Notes under the pieces: model-generated
The model's input: the letters and a program-made list of their open reading frames with translations, nothing else
Databases searched by the model: none
Told to the model about the DNA's origin: nothing
Assembly (NCBI RefSeq): GCF_034259325.1
Contig: NZ_JAXIVS010000001.1
Coordinates: 558,001-622,000, forward strand
Length of the DNA: 64,000 nucleotides
Source of the DNA: Hyalangium ruber
GTDB taxonomy: Bacteria > Myxococcota > Myxococcia > Myxococcales > Myxococcaceae
Direction of reading: 5' to 3'
In this document: piece after piece, positions 42,150 through 52,212 of the stretch
How positions within the stretch are numbered: position 1 is the stretch's first letter
How the letters are laid out: every line of letters begins with the position of its first letter
Made by a program: the position numbers and the translations under genes

Positions 42150-43298
42150 CTAGAACATGTGGCGGCGCATGCTGATGTTCACCAGCAGCCCGATGCTGAG
42201 CATCACCGACAGCATGGAGGAGCCGCCGTAGCTCATCAACGGCAGGGTGATGCCCGTCACTGGCAGCAGGCCGATCACCATGCCGATGTTCTCGAACACC
42301 TGCCAGAAGAGCATGGCGGTGACGCCCACGGCCACGAAGGCGCCGAACCTGTCCCGTGCGCTGAAGCCCACGGCCAGCGCCAGGGAGAACAGTCCTCCAT
42401 AGAGCGCCAGCAGGAGCAGGCACATCAGGAAGCCGTGCTCCTCGGCCCACACGGAGAAGATGAAGTCCGTGTGCTGCTCGGGCAGGAAGGAGAGGCCCGT
42501 CTGCGTGCCCTCGCGCCAGCCCTTGCCGCCCATGCCGCCGCTGCCCACGGCGATCTTCGACTGGGCGGCGTGGTAGCCGCTGCCCCGCAGGTCCGCCTCT
42601 GGATCCAGCCACCCGGAGATGCGCTGGCTCTGGTGCTTCTTCAAGTGGTGGCGAAGGATGGTGGTGCGCGGCTCGGGCGCATCCCGCACATAGTCGTTCC
42701 AGATGACGCCCGCGCCCGCCAGCAGGGCCGCCACCATCACCGCCACGAGGTACCAGCGCACCTTGCCGAAGAGGATGACGGTGATCGAGGACAGGCCGAT
42801 CATCATCGCCGTGCCCAGGTCCGGCTGCACCAGCACGATGGCGAAGGGCACCATCACCACCAGCACCGGCTTCCACAGCCGCAACAGCCCATACGCGGGC
42901 TGATTGGGCCGGAAGTCGTCGTGGTAGATCTTCGCCAGCATGAGGATGACGCCGATCTTCATGAACTCGGCGGGCTGGACGCGGATGGGGCCGAGCACGA
43001 ACCAGCTCTCAGCGCCCTTGGCCTTGTGGCCGATGAAGCGCAGCGCGATGAGCGCCAGGATGTTGAGCACATAGATGGGCACCGTCATCCGCTGGATCCA
43101 GCGGTAGTCCACCAGGCACACCATCAGCGCCGCGCCCAGGCCGATGCCCAGGTAGACCGTCTGGCTGGTCCAGGCGGACTGCGAGCCACGTGCCGCCGAG
43201 GCGAGGTTCCAGATGCCCAGGCACGCGATGGCCAGGACACAGACGATCAGCCCCCACGGGACGTGGGGGACCATGCGCTTTTCAATGCTGAGCTGCAT
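42150..43298 (-). CDS. rodA: Rod-shape peptidoglycan polymerase RodA
   Basis: 382 aa with about 10 membrane segments, SEDS family. Landmarks: FVLGPIRVQPAEFMKIGVILMLAK, VLVQPDLGTAMM, FLPEQHTDFIFSVWAEEHGF and the C-terminal GITLPLMSYGGSSML. It polymerises glycan strands in the elongasome together with PBP2. Its start lies inside the end of the mrdA gene (17-bp overlap). It converges on mgtE. Confidence 0.97.
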   Translation of the reverse strand: MQLSIEKRMVPHVPWGLIVCVLAIACLGIWNLASAARGSQSAWTSQTVYLGIGLGAALMVCLVDYRWIQRMTVPIYVLNILALIALRFIGHKAKGAESWFVLGPIRVQPAEFMKIGVILMLAKIYHDDFRPNQPAYGLLRLWKPVLVVMVPFAIVLVQPDLGTAMMIGLSSITVILFGKVRWYLVAVMVAALLAGAGVIWNDYVRDAPEPRTTILRHHLKKHQSQRISGWLDPEADLRGSGYHAAQSKIAVGSGGMGGKGWREGTQTGLSFLPEQHTDFIFSVWAEEHGFLMCLLLLALYGGLFSLALAVGFSARDRFGAFVAVGVTAMLFWQVFENIGMVIGLLPVTGITLPLMSYGGSSMLSVMLSIGLLVNISMRRHMF

Positions 43299-45279
43299 TC
43301 GGAGTCTGGGCCTGCGGCGCGCCGCGAGTGAGCATGACGTCCTCCAGCTTCGGCGCCGGAGGCAACGTCAGGACGTAGGGCTGATTGGAACGCTGCGGAG
43401 GAGAGCTCGCGTCCTGCTTCTTCAGGTCGAAGTACTTCTGGATGACAGCCATGCCCGTGGGCGCGGCGTCCGAGCCACCGTGCCCGCCGTGCTCGTTGAG
43501 CACCACCACGGCGATCTCCGGGTTCTCCGCCGGGGCGAAGGAGGCGAACCACGCGTGGTCACGCGCGAAGAACTCCATCTGGTGCGTCTTGAGGCGCACC
43601 GCGCCCAGCGAGGCCACCTGGGCGGTGCCCGTCTTGCCCGCCACCACGATGTCCTTGAGGCGCGTACGGTACGCGGTGCCGCCCGGCTCGTTCACCACCG
43701 CCACCAGCGCGTCGACGATCGACTTGCGGTGCGAGGGGTTCATCTCCACCTTGCGCACCACCTGCGGCTCGTACGACTCCATGACGCGCCCGTCCAGGTC
43801 CTCGATGCGCTGGACCAGCTGCGGCTTGTGCAGCGTGCCGCCATTGGCCAGGGCCGCGTAAACCATGGCCAGCTGCAGCGGCGTCACGTTGTCATCGCCC
43901 TGGCCGATGGCGCTGTTGAGCGCCATGCCCTTGGTGTAGCCACCGGGCGAGAGCCGGTCGTGGTAGCTCTCGCTGGGCATGATGCCGGGCACCTCGGCCA
44001 CCACGCCAATGCCGGTGGGGCTGCCCAGCCCGAGCGACTTGCCCATGTCGGCGATCGCGTCCAGCCCCAGGGTGTCGGCGACCTTGTAGTACCAGGTGTC
44101 GCACGAGTACTGGAGCGCCTGCTTCCCATTCACCGGCCCGTGGCCCGCGTCCTTGTGGCAGCGCCAGGTGCGCGCCCCCAGCTTGTAGCCACCCGGGCAG
44201 TTGACCGTCGTCTCCGGCCGGAACACGCCCGACTTGTAGGCCGCCAGCGCGGTGACGACCTTGAAAGTGGAGCCCGGGCTGTAGTGCTCGGCGGCCACGC
44301 GGTTGATCATCGGCTGGAGCCGATCCTTGGTGAGCGCCGACATCTGCGCCGGCGTGACACGGCCGGTGAGCAGGTTGGGATCGAAGCCCGGCCGCGACAC
44401 GAGGGCGCGGATGTAGCCCGTGTTCACGTCGATGGCCACCACCGCGCCAGCGACACCCGGAAACGCGCGCTCGGCCTCCTCCTGCAGCCGCATGTCGATG
44501 GAGAGCACCACGTTGCTGCCCGCCTGCGGCGGCACCACCGAGTGCTCGCCCAGCTTCACGTTGAGCTCCTCGATCGTCTGTCCGCGCGCGTTCACCACCT
44601 CCTTGCGCACCCCATCCACCCCGCGCAGCCGCGACTCGAAGTAGCGCTCCAGGCCGCGCCGACCGATGTAATCGCCCAGGGCGTACTTCGCCCCGTCCGC
44701 GTTGAGCCGGTCCAGCTCGTCCTGGGTGATCTCGTTCATGTACCCCAGCACGTGCGACAGCACCGTCTCGGTGCGGTAGTTGCGGTGCGGCACCGGCACC
44801 ACCTCCACGCCGTCCAGGATGTCGCGCCGGGCGTTGAGCCGGTCCAGCTCGTCACGCGCCAGATCGATGCGCACAGGCACCGGCTGAAACGGAGCGTTGC
44901 GGCGCGCCGAGCGCACCTGATCGTCCACCTTCTGGCGCGTCTCCGCGTCCCAGCCGAGCAGCTCGGCCAGCTTCGGAATCACATGGGTGGAGCAGTCGGT
45001 GCAGAAGGCCGGAGTGATGAAGGCGTCGAACGAGGGACGGCTGTCCACGAGGATGGTGCCACGCGCGTCCTTGATGACGCCGCGATCGGCGCGCAGGCGC
45101 ACCTCCTTGACGAAGTTGGCCACGGACTTGGCCGAGTACTCCTCGCCCCGGATGATCTGCAGCCGGTAGAGCTGCATGGCCAGCACGACGAGGCCGCCCA
45201 CCAGGAGCAGGCCCAGGAGGAGGAAGTGCCGCTTGAGGTCGCGGCCAGCGGTGGTGTTTCCAATCGTCGGAGGCGTCAC
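43282..45279 (-). CDS. mrdA: Penicillin-binding protein 2
   Basis: 665 aa. One N-terminal membrane anchor (about residues 19-38), a dimerisation/pedestal domain, then a transpeptidase domain with active-site S337 in SPGSTFK, SCD (392-394) and KTG (549-551, AGKTGTAQ). It cross-links side-wall peptidoglycan. A cysteine-containing segment (AFCTDCSTH) near residue 95 is unusual. It overlaps mreD at its start by 4 bp and rodA at its end. Confidence 0.97.
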   Translation of the reverse strand: MTPPTIGNTTAGRDLKRHFLLLGLLLVGGLVVLAMQLYRLQIIRGEEYSAKSVANFVKEVRLRADRGVIKDARGTILVDSRPSFDAFITPAFCTDCSTHVIPKLAELLGWDAETRQKVDDQVRSARRNAPFQPVPVRIDLARDELDRLNARRDILDGVEVVPVPHRNYRTETVLSHVLGYMNEITQDELDRLNADGAKYALGDYIGRRGLERYFESRLRGVDGVRKEVVNARGQTIEELNVKLGEHSVVPPQAGSNVVLSIDMRLQEEAERAFPGVAGAVVAIDVNTGYIRALVSRPGFDPNLLTGRVTPAQMSALTKDRLQPMINRVAAEHYSPGSTFKVVTALAAYKSGVFRPETTVNCPGGYKLGARTWRCHKDAGHGPVNGKQALQYSCDTWYYKVADTLGLDAIADMGKSLGLGSPTGIGVVAEVPGIMPSESYHDRLSPGGYTKGMALNSAIGQGDDNVTPLQLAMVYAALANGGTLHKPQLVQRIEDLDGRVMESYEPQVVRKVEMNPSHRKSIVDALVAVVNEPGGTAYRTRLKDIVVAGKTGTAQVASLGAVRLKTHQMEFFARDHAWFASFAPAENPEIAVVVLNEHGGHGGSDAAPTGMAVIQKYFDLKKQDASSPPQRSNQPYVLTLPPAPKLEDVMLTRGAPQAQTPNAAQH

Positions 45280-45779
45280 AGCAGCCCTCCCACCTGCGAG
45301 CGCTCCTGGCGTACCTCGAACTTGCGCAGGAGCGGATAGAGCGCGAGCGCCGCGACACCGGTGAGCGCCACCTGCAGCGGCAGGCCGGGCAGCACCGCCG
45401 TGGCCGAGCCATCCTTCACCGTCAGCCAGCCGAAGAAGGCCGCGAGCAGGCCATGGCCGACGTCAGCGCCCATGGTGAAGAGCACGAAGGCGATCGGGCC
45501 GCGCACGTCCACCAGCGAGGACACCAACCGGCACACCAGGAAGGTGAACACCCCCAGGAACGTGAACAGGCCCGTGGGCTTGCCGCTCATCATGTCCAGC
45601 AGGTAGCCGACCGCGAAGGCCGAGCAGGCGCCCTCCATCAACGTGGCACGCAGCGCGAGGAAGGACAGCAGCACCACGGTGACGTCGATGCGGCTCAGGA
45701 CCAGGCCCGCCCGCTGCACCACCACGGCCTCCAGCGTGAGCAGCAGCAGCGCCAGCCCCACCGAGACGAGGAACCTCAT
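45276..45779 (-). CDS. mreD: Rod-shape protein MreD
   Basis: 167 aa with about 5 membrane segments and no soluble domain, as in MreD. Features: LEAVVVQRAGLVLSRIDVTVVLL and GYLLDMMSGKPTGLFTF. It links MreC to PBP2 in the elongasome. It overlaps mreC and mrdA by 4 bp each. Confidence 0.92.
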   Translation of the reverse strand: MRFLVSVGLALLLLTLEAVVVQRAGLVLSRIDVTVVLLSFLALRATLMEGACSAFAVGYLLDMMSGKPTGLFTFLGVFTFLVCRLVSSLVDVRGPIAFVLFTMGADVGHGLLAAFFGWLTVKDGSATAVLPGLPLQVALTGVAALALYPLLRKFEVRQERSQVGGLL

Positions 45780-46627
45780 CGCGTGCCCTCCACCACCGGC
45801 CCTGCCTCCTGGTACTGACTGCCCACCACGAGCACCTCCTCCAGCTTGGTCGTGTCCACCGCGGGGAGGATGTCGGCACCCTGGAACATGCCGTGCTCCT
45901 TCTTCTCCAGGTTCGCCACCCGCCCCACCACCAGCCCTGGCGGGTACACCCCGTCCGTGCCGGCGGTGATGATGAGATCGCCGTCCTCAACATCCTCGGT
46001 GCGCAGCATGTTCTCCAGCTTGAGCGGCCCACTGCCCGAGCCCGCCGCCGTGCCCCGCGCTCGCGAGCGCTGAACCCGCACGCCCACCCGGCTCTGCGGA
46101 TCCGTCACCAGCGCCACGTCCGCGTAGTTGCCCGTGGTCCGAATCACCTGGCCGACGATGCCGTCCGGCGTCACCACCGACATGCCCTGGAAGACGCCCT
46201 GGTTCTCCCCGGCGCTGATCCGCACCGACAGCAGCTTGGCCACCGGGTTCACCCCCACCACCCGCGCGGGGACCTCCTGCCCTGGCACCTTCTCCGTCCA
46301 CGCCAGCAACTGCCGCAGCCGCTCGTTCTCCGCCCGCGCCTCGCCCAGCGCCTGCACCGAGGCCCGAAGCTGCATGTTCTCCAGCCGCAGCGCGTCATTC
46401 TCCTGGCGCACGCCGCGCAGATCCACATACCCGCGCACCGAGGCCACCGCGCCGTCGATGAGCCAGTTGAGGCCCGACTGCACCGGGGAGGTAACCGCGA
46501 TGACGGTGCGATCGATGAAGTTGGGCTCGCGGCCCCGCCGGCCGGTCACCAGGAAGGCGACCAAGGGGTAGAGCAACAGCCCACTCACGAGGAGCAGCTG
46601 ACGGTAACGCTTGAGAAGGGACAGCAC
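45776..46627 (-). CDS. mreC: Rod-shape-determining protein MreC
   Basis: 283 aa. An N-terminal membrane segment (LLLVSGLLLYPLVAFLV) is followed by a coiled coil (about residues 70-110, RQENDALRLENMQLRASVQAL) and a periplasmic two-beta-barrel domain (ARVVGVNPVAKLLSVRIS, GQVIRTTGNYADVALVTDP). It organises the elongasome. First gene of an mreC-mreD-mrdA-rodA operon; mreB is not upstream here. Confidence 0.96.
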   Translation of the reverse strand: MLSLLKRYRQLLLVSGLLLYPLVAFLVTGRRGREPNFIDRTVIAVTSPVQSGLNWLIDGAVASVRGYVDLRGVRQENDALRLENMQLRASVQALGEARAENERLRQLLAWTEKVPGQEVPARVVGVNPVAKLLSVRISAGENQGVFQGMSVVTPDGIVGQVIRTTGNYADVALVTDPQSRVGVRVQRSRARGTAAGSGSGPLKLENMLRTEDVEDGDLIITAGTDGVYPPGLVVGRVANLEKKEHGMFQGADILPAVDTTKLEEVLVVGSQYQEAGPVVEGTR

Positions 46628-46850
46628 TGGGAGGAAGGGCCCGTGTAGGGAAAGAGGAGCAGGGAGCGTCGGGGTCAGCTAAACACTGTAAATCGCTTGC
46701 ATTTTCTGGGGTCTTGTCCTAGGCAGTCAAGGCCTTGCAACGAGGGTGGTGGCGAATCGACCACCCTGCGGCCGGGCATCCAACAAACCCGCGCGGCGAG
46801 TCCTTCCACGAGAGTGGCTTGTCCGGCGCCCTGCACGAAGAAATGGTTCC

Positions 46851-48419
46851 ATGGAAGGTCTGAACCTCCGGAAGGTCGTCTCGCTGGTGTTCATCGTCGG
46901 GATTGCAGTGGTGTTCACGCTGCAGTTCGGGCCGGGGAGCACGGGCTTTGGTGGCAGCGGCAACCCGACGGTGGCGCCCAGCGCCGCCGCGACGGTGAAC
47001 GGCAAGGAGATCCCGATTCGGGAGTTCAGCCGCGCCTACACCCAGCAGATCAACACCCTGCGCAACCAGGGCCGGCCGATCCCCGAGGCCCTGGCGCGCC
47101 AGTTCATCGTGCCGCAGGTGATGGACCAGCTCGTCAACGGCGAGCTGCTCTCCCAGGCAGCCGAGCGCTACGGCATCGTCGCCTCGGATGAGGAGCTGCG
47201 CGAGCTCATCCACAAGAGCCCGAGCTTCCAGACGAACGGCCAGTTCGACTTCGAGCGCTACAAGCGGGTGCTGCGCGACTTCTACCGGATGACGGAGCCC
47301 CAGTTCGAGGAGGAGCTGCGGCGCGACATGGCGGCGCAGAAGATGCTCGAGGTGGTGCGCAGCAGCGCGGCGGTGTCCGACGACGAGGTGCGCGTGCGCT
47401 ACGACAAGGACGCCAACACGGCCCGAGTGGTCTTCGCGCGCTTCCTGCCGACGATGTACGCCAACAAGGTGCCGGCGCCGACGGCGCAGCAGCTCGAGGA
47501 GTTCCGCAAGGCCAACGAGAAGAAGGTCTCCGACTACTACGAGGCCAACCGCTTCATGTACCAGCAGCCGGAGCGGGCCAAGGTGCGGCAGATCCTGGTG
47601 AAGCTGGCGCCGGACGCGACGGCGGAGCAGAAGGACGCGGCCAAGGCGCGCGCCCAGGCGCTGCGCCAGGAGATCGTCGGCGGCAAGGACTTCGTCGCGG
47701 TGGCGCAGGAGCGCAGCGAGGATCCGGGCACGAAGGCGGCCGGTGGGGACCTGGGCTGGGTGGAGCGCGCCAGCCTGGAGCCGGCGCTGGCGGACGCGGT
47801 GTTCGCGCTGGCGCCCAACACGGTGTCGGAGCCCATCGAGACGAAGCTGGGCATCCACCTGGTGAAGGTGGAGATCAAGCAGCCGGCCTCGGACAAGAAG
47901 CTGGAGGACGTGCAGAACGAGATCGCCACCACGCTCTACAAGCAGGAGCAGGCCAAGGGGCTGGCGAAGGCGGAGGCGGAGAAGGCGCTGGCGTCCGCGA
48001 AGGGTGGCCAGACGCTGCAGCAGCTCTTCCCGGCGGAGAAGGAGGGCCAGCCGGCGCTCCAGCGCTTCGAGACGGAGACGCGTCCGGAGGCGGTGGAGAC
48101 GGGAAGCTTCACGGCGGGCAGCGAGTCGGTGCCCTACCTGGGGCCGGCGCCGCAGCTGATCACCTCGGCGTTCTCGGCACAGGGTCCGCAGGTGCTGGAC
48201 CAGGTGTTCCCCGTGGGCGAGGGCTTCGTGGTGGCGCAGGTGACCGAGCGCCAGAAGGCCAGCGACGAGGACTTCACCAAGAAGAAGGACGAGCTGCGTG
48301 AGCAGGCCCGGCGCGCCAAGCAGATCGAGCTGGAGCAGTCCTTCCTCAAGGCGCTGAAGGACACGGGCAAGGTGTCCACCAACACCGAGGCCATCGAGAG
48401 CGTGGTCGGCGCCAGCTGA
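46851..48419 (+). CDS. SurA/PpiD-type PpiC-domain foldase
   Basis: 522 aa. An N-terminal membrane segment (KVVSLVFIVGIAVVFTLQF) anchors it with the bulk periplasmic. A SurA_N-like helical region (about 45-190) precedes a parvulin PpiC domain (about 240-345; VRQILVKLAPDA, AQERSEDPGTKAAGGDLGWVER). The C-terminal region resembles SurA/PpiD chaperone arms. It helps outer-membrane or envelope proteins fold. The start at 46851 has only a weak ribosome-binding site. It is divergent from mreC. Confidence 0.92.
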   Translation: MEGLNLRKVVSLVFIVGIAVVFTLQFGPGSTGFGGSGNPTVAPSAAATVNGKEIPIREFSRAYTQQINTLRNQGRPIPEALARQFIVPQVMDQLVNGELLSQAAERYGIVASDEELRELIHKSPSFQTNGQFDFERYKRVLRDFYRMTEPQFEEELRRDMAAQKMLEVVRSSAAVSDDEVRVRYDKDANTARVVFARFLPTMYANKVPAPTAQQLEEFRKANEKKVSDYYEANRFMYQQPERAKVRQILVKLAPDATAEQKDAAKARAQALRQEIVGGKDFVAVAQERSEDPGTKAAGGDLGWVERASLEPALADAVFALAPNTVSEPIETKLGIHLVKVEIKQPASDKKLEDVQNEIATTLYKQEQAKGLAKAEAEKALASAKGGQTLQQLFPAEKEGQPALQRFETETRPEAVETGSFTAGSESVPYLGPAPQLITSAFSAQGPQVLDQVFPVGEGFVVAQVTERQKASDEDFTKKKDELREQARRAKQIELEQSFLKALKDTGKVSTNTEAIESVVGAS

Positions 48420-48429
48420 GTCCACTCCC

Positions 48430-48452
48430 GGGGGCGAGGCGTTCTCGCCCCC
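48430..48452. terminator. Hairpin between convergent genes
   Basis: A perfect 9-bp stem GGGGGCGAG/CTCGCCCCC with loop GCGTT lies between the stops of the PpiC-foldase and GGDEF genes. There is no T-run, but it probably serves both strands. Confidence 0.65.
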
Positions 48453-48455
48453 GTC

Positions 48456-49538
48456 TCAGCGGTTCGGCGGAGCCTCGTTGGTCGGAGCGGCGGGCCGCTC
48501 CGCGAGGCAGACGTCATCCCTCCCCCGGGCCTTCGCCGCGTACATGGCGAAGTCCGCCGCCCGGATGAGGTCCGTGGCCGAGTGCGCGTGGTCCGGGTAG
48601 GTGGCCACGCCCAGGCTCGCGGTGAGTCGAAGCTCCAACCCCTGGGTCTGCATGAAGCGCTTGTTGCGGAACGCATCCCGCAAGCGCCGTGCCGTGATGA
48701 GCGCTCCTTCCGGAGCCGTCTCCACCAGGAGCAGCGCGAACTCGTCGCCGCCGTAGCGGAACACGAGATCGAGCTGGCGGCTGGAGCTCATCAGCAACTC
48801 CCCTACTTCCTTGAGCAACGCGCTGCCCACCAGGTGCCCGTGGGTGTCGTTGACGCTCTTGAAGTGGTCCAGGTCCAGGAACACCAGGGACAGCGGGTGG
48901 TGGAAGCGCTGGGAGCGCTTCACCTCGTGCTCGAGCTGCGCGCGCAGGTGCCGGGCGTTGAAGCACCCGGTGTGCTCGTCCGTAATCGTCAGCTCCTGGA
49001 TCCGGCGGAAGTTGCGCGCGTTCTCGATGGCGATGGCCGCGTAGTCGGCGATGGTCGTCAGCGTCGTCAGGTCGTCCAGGGTGAAGGGCGGATCCTTGGG
49101 GCCGTTCACCAGCTCGATGAGGCCCAGCACCCGCTCCCGGGCGATGAGGGGCACGGCGAGGATGGAGCTCGTCCGGAAGGCGGAGGCCTCGTCGAAGCGC
49201 GGGGCGAACGTCGGGTCCCCTCCGACGTCCTCCACCAGGCGGGCCTTGCCGGTGGAGAACACCGCGCCGGCGATCCCCTCGTCCGGAGAGATCTGGAGCG
49301 ACTTGAGGGCCTCGGCTCCCTCGCCCACGGCGATCTCGAAGTAGAGCTTGCCGGTGCGCTCGTCCTGGAGCATCAGCGACCAGTTGCGCGGCTGCAGCAG
49401 GTCGCTCACCTTCTGCATCACCAGGCTGAGCACCTCCCTCAGCTCCAGCGTGGAGGTGAGCGCCTTGGCCATCTCATTGAACGCAGCGAGCTGCTCCACC
49501 GTCCGCTTCATGGCTGACAGGAGATCAGCGGGGTTCAT
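48456..49538 (-). CDS. GAF-GGDEF diguanylate cyclase
   Basis: 360 aa, cytoplasmic. A GAF domain (about residues 20-175; [35 protein letters not shown]) is followed by a complete GGDEF domain (active site [12 protein letters not shown]). The inhibitory I-site RQLD sits 5 residues before GGDEF, so product feedback inhibition is likely. It should make cyclic di-GMP. No EAL domain is present. The PilZ protein at 39913 is a possible receptor in the same window. Confidence 0.95.
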   Translation of the reverse strand: MNPADLLSAMKRTVEQLAAFNEMAKALTSTLELREVLSLVMQKVSDLLQPRNWSLMLQDERTGKLYFEIAVGEGAEALKSLQISPDEGIAGAVFSTGKARLVEDVGGDPTFAPRFDEASAFRTSSILAVPLIARERVLGLIELVNGPKDPPFTLDDLTTLTTIADYAAIAIENARNFRRIQELTITDEHTGCFNARHLRAQLEHEVKRSQRFHHPLSLVFLDLDHFKSVNDTHGHLVGSALLKEVGELLMSSSRQLDLVFRYGGDEFALLLVETAPEGALITARRLRDAFRNKRFMQTQGLELRLTASLGVATYPDHAHSATDLIRAADFAMYAAKARGRDDVCLAERPAAPTNEAPPNR

Positions 49539-49589
49539 CGGGGGTCCACTCCGAGGCGCGGTTCTGCTAAGGGCTCCAAGCCATCCACC

Positions 49590-50186
49590 ATGCGCACTCT
49601 AGAGGATCCTACGTCCCTCGTCCTTGCCTCCGCCTCTCCTCGGCGGAAAGACCTGCTGTCCCAGTTGGGGCTGCGCTTCATCGTGTCCGCGGCGGATCTG
49701 GACGAGACGCCCCTGGAAGGTGAGCCCGCGGACACCTATGTGCTGCGGCTGGCCCAGGCCAAGGCCCGAGCGGTGGCGGCGCGCTTTCCGGCCGCCTGGG
49801 TGCTGGCGGCGGACACCACCGTGGCCCTGGGCCCGGAGCTGCTCGGAAAACCGAAGGATGGGGCCGAGGCGAGAGAGATGCTCTCACGGCTCTCCGGCCG
49901 CACCCACAACGTCTACACGGGTGTAGCCCTCGTGGGCCGGACGGAGGCTTCCACGGTGGTGCGCTCGGGCGTCACGTTCCGGACACTCACCCCTGGAGAG
50001 ATCGACTGGTACGTGGGCACGGGCGAGCCGCTGGACAAGGCGGGCGCCTACGCCGTGCAGGGGCGCGGCGGGTTCCTCGTGGCCTCGGTGGAGGGCAGCC
50101 CCACCAACGTCATCGGCCTGCCGCTCGGAGAGACGCTGGAGTTGCTCACGCGCGCGGGCGTCCCCCTGCCTTGGAGCGCGACATGA
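49590..50186 (+). CDS. maf: Maf-family nucleotide pyrophosphatase
   Basis: 198 aa. [18 protein letters not shown] is the family N-terminus and [17 protein letters not shown] the substrate-binding region, with [14 protein letters not shown] and [13 protein letters not shown] following. Maf proteins hydrolyse non-canonical or canonical nucleoside triphosphates such as dTTP/UTP. Its stop overlaps the YggS-type gene start (ATGA). Confidence 0.95.
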   Translation: MRTLEDPTSLVLASASPRRKDLLSQLGLRFIVSAADLDETPLEGEPADTYVLRLAQAKARAVAARFPAAWVLAADTTVALGPELLGKPKDGAEAREMLSRLSGRTHNVYTGVALVGRTEASTVVRSGVTFRTLTPGEIDWYVGTGEPLDKAGAYAVQGRGGFLVASVEGSPTNVIGLPLGETLELLTRAGVPLPWSAT

Positions 50187-50848
50187 GCGAGGTGGCCCAA
50201 CGGCTGAAGGAGATCCAGGCCCGGGTGGCCGCGGCGTGCGCGCGCGCGGGGCGCCCGGTGGAGTCGGTGACGCTGGTGGCCGTGTCCAAGCTCAAGCCGG
50301 CGGCGCTGATCCGCGAGGCGTACGAGGCCGGACAGCGCGACTTCGGGGAGAACTACGCGCAGGAGCTACGGGACAAGGCCGCGGAGCTGGCCGGGCTGGA
50401 GGGGCTGCGCTGGCACTCCATCGGGCCGCTGCAGACGAACAAGGTGAAGTACGTGGCCAAGGTGGCGCACGCCTTCCACGCGCTGGACCGGTTGGATGTG
50501 GCGCGCGAGCTGTCCAAGCGCCGAGCCGAGGCACCCCTGCCCTGCTACGCCGAGGTGAACATCGGTGGCGAGCAGAGCAAGAGCGGGCTGGCCCCGGAGG
50601 CACTCGAGCCATTCCTGCGGGAGGTGCGCGCGCTGCCGGGCCTCCGGCTGGAGGGGCTGATGGCGCTCCCGCCTCCCACGGAGGACCTGGAGCAGGCGCG
50701 CGGCCACTTCCGGCGGCTGCGCGAGCTGGCCCGCGAGCACGGGCTCTCGGGCCTGTCCATGGGGACGACGCACGACTTCGAGCTGGCCATCGAAGAGGGC
50801 GCCACCCTGGTGCGCGTGGGCACCGCCATCTTCGGTGAGCGCGGTTGA
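50183..50848 (+). CDS. YggS/PROSC-type PLP-binding protein
   Basis: 221 aa. The PLP-binding lysine lies in LVAVSKLKP. Other landmarks are [22 protein letters not shown] and the phosphate-binding [12 protein letters not shown], a variant of the usual SMGMSxD. These proteins control PLP homeostasis and have no known catalytic activity. GGAG precedes the ATG at 50183, which overlaps the maf stop. Confidence 0.93.
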   Translation: MSEVAQRLKEIQARVAAACARAGRPVESVTLVAVSKLKPAALIREAYEAGQRDFGENYAQELRDKAAELAGLEGLRWHSIGPLQTNKVKYVAKVAHAFHALDRLDVARELSKRRAEAPLPCYAEVNIGGEQSKSGLAPEALEPFLREVRALPGLRLEGLMALPPPTEDLEQARGHFRRLRELAREHGLSGLSMGTTHDFELAIEEGATLVRVGTAIFGERG

Positions 50849-50863
50849 GCCGCGCCGGGCGCG

Positions 50864-51079
50864 TTAGACTTCCTTGAACTTGAGCCGGCCGTTCTCGTTG
50901 ACCTTCACCTGGTACTCGTTGCCGCAGTAGTTGCAGCGGACCTCCGAGCCATCGACGATCGGATCATCGGTGGGGTTGTTGGCCTCGCAGCCCGGGCAGT
51001 CGAACTCCTTGATGGCCTTGCCGCCACCCTTGCCCTTCTTGCTGCCCTTGTCCTCATCGTCCATATCGAAGTTGTCCAT
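50864..51079 (-). CDS. Small zinc-ribbon protein
   Basis: 71 aa. An acidic/Lys-Gly N-terminus (MDNFDMDDEDKGSKKGKGG) precedes a zinc-ribbon: CPGC (residues about 28-31) and CNYC (about 49-52), followed by a charged C-terminus. GAGGAG lies 9 nt upstream of the ATG. Unknown role; possibly RNA or protein binding. Confidence 0.75.
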   Translation of the reverse strand: MDNFDMDDEDKGSKKGKGGGKAIKEFDCPGCEANNPTDDPIVDGSEVRCNYCGNEYQVKVNENGRLKFKEV

Positions 51080-51393
51080 GACCGGGCTCTCCTCGACTTG
51101 AGCGGCGGCGCATCGGGCGCCGTGGCGCTCCGAGGCTAGCAGTGCCGTTCCCGACCCGCGCTCTCATTCGCTTCCCCGAAACACCTGGGTCCCAGGGACC
51201 AGGCAGGCAGGGGCCCGCCTCTACTACCTGCTCCCACCTTTGAGAGGGGCTGGGGTTGAATGCTGGGGGACAGACCCCGTCCAGGGAATGTCACGCCGGT
51301 GGGAAGTGATTGGGTGAGGCGGTTGCGGACCCAGGCGTGCTGCCTACATTGCCCTGCCGCGGACGCGGGAGGGTGGGACCCGAGGGAACACAC
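51080..51393. other. 314-bp divergent intergenic region
   Basis: Between the zinc-ribbon gene and the DUF3108 gene. A weak TTGCGG-16-TACATT pair (51323-51350) may be a promoter for the DUF3108 operon. No RNA gene or convincing open frame was seen. Confidence 0.4.
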
Positions 51394-52194
51394 ATGCAGA
51401 AGCGGTTCAAGGGTGCGTTCGTGGGACTGCTGTCCGGAATGATGCTGTCCGGTGCGGCCCTGGCCCAGGAAGCGAACAAGGCGTTCGGGCCCGGTGAGCA
51501 GTCGCTCTACCGCGTCCAGTACCTGGGAGTGACCGCGGGCACGGCGCAGATCACCGTCGGCGCGCCGATGAAGCAGTGGGGCCAGCAGGTGTGGCCCATC
51601 GTCTCCCTGGCCAAGTCGGACCCGTCCCTCAACGTGTGGCCCATCAAGGACAAGTTCGTGTCCTACTGGCACTCGGACACCCAGCGCTCGCTGGGCAGTG
51701 ACTTCTTCGCGGACGAGAACAACAAGCGGCGCCGCCAGCGCATCAAGGTCGAGGGCGACGGCAGCTCTGCTCACGTCGTGCGGCAGAAGGAGGGCGCGGC
51801 CCCCAGCGAGGCCACGCACCAACTGCCTCCGGGCACCATGGATCTGGCGGCCGCCACGTTCGCGCTGCGCAACCGGGGGCTCGTCGAGGGCCAGGAGTAC
51901 AGCTACCCGGTGTTCACCGGCTCGCGCAGCTTCATCATGCGCGCGAAAGTGGAGGGCAAGCAGAAGCTGAAGACGCCGCTCGGCGAGAAGGAAGTGTTCC
52001 GGCTGAAGCTGCAGACGGACTTCTCCGAGAAGCTGAAGACCCAGCGCGACATCACCGCGTACTTCACGACGGACCCGAGCCACGTGCCGGTGCGCGTGGA
52101 GGCGGACTTCGTGCTGGGCTCCATCGTGGCGGATCTCATCGAGTACAAGCAGGGGCGCCTCGTGGCGTTGAGCCAGGCGGGCGTGGACAACTGA
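51394..52194 (+). CDS. Exported DUF3108 protein, first copy
   Basis: 266 aa. Signal peptide (LLSGMMLSGAALAQE). The mature part has the DUF3108 beginning FGPGEQSLYRVQYLGVTAGTAQITV and continues as an all-beta structure with FRLKLQTDFSEKLKTQRDI and a final IVADLIEY strand. The function of the family is unknown; it is periplasmic. GAGGGAAC precedes the ATG. It starts a three-gene set with a DUF4091 protein and a second DUF3108 protein. Confidence 0.85.
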   Translation: MQKRFKGAFVGLLSGMMLSGAALAQEANKAFGPGEQSLYRVQYLGVTAGTAQITVGAPMKQWGQQVWPIVSLAKSDPSLNVWPIKDKFVSYWHSDTQRSLGSDFFADENNKRRRQRIKVEGDGSSAHVVRQKEGAAPSEATHQLPPGTMDLAAATFALRNRGLVEGQEYSYPVFTGSRSFIMRAKVEGKQKLKTPLGEKEVFRLKLQTDFSEKLKTQRDITAYFTTDPSHVPVRVEADFVLGSIVADLIEYKQGRLVALSQAGVDN

Positions 52195-52212
52195 GCCGAG
52201 AAAGGCGGGGGC

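Noticed and set aside
43213-45339. A 708-codon open frame on the plus strand
   Set aside because: Antisense to mrdA, whose penicillin-binding motifs are complete.
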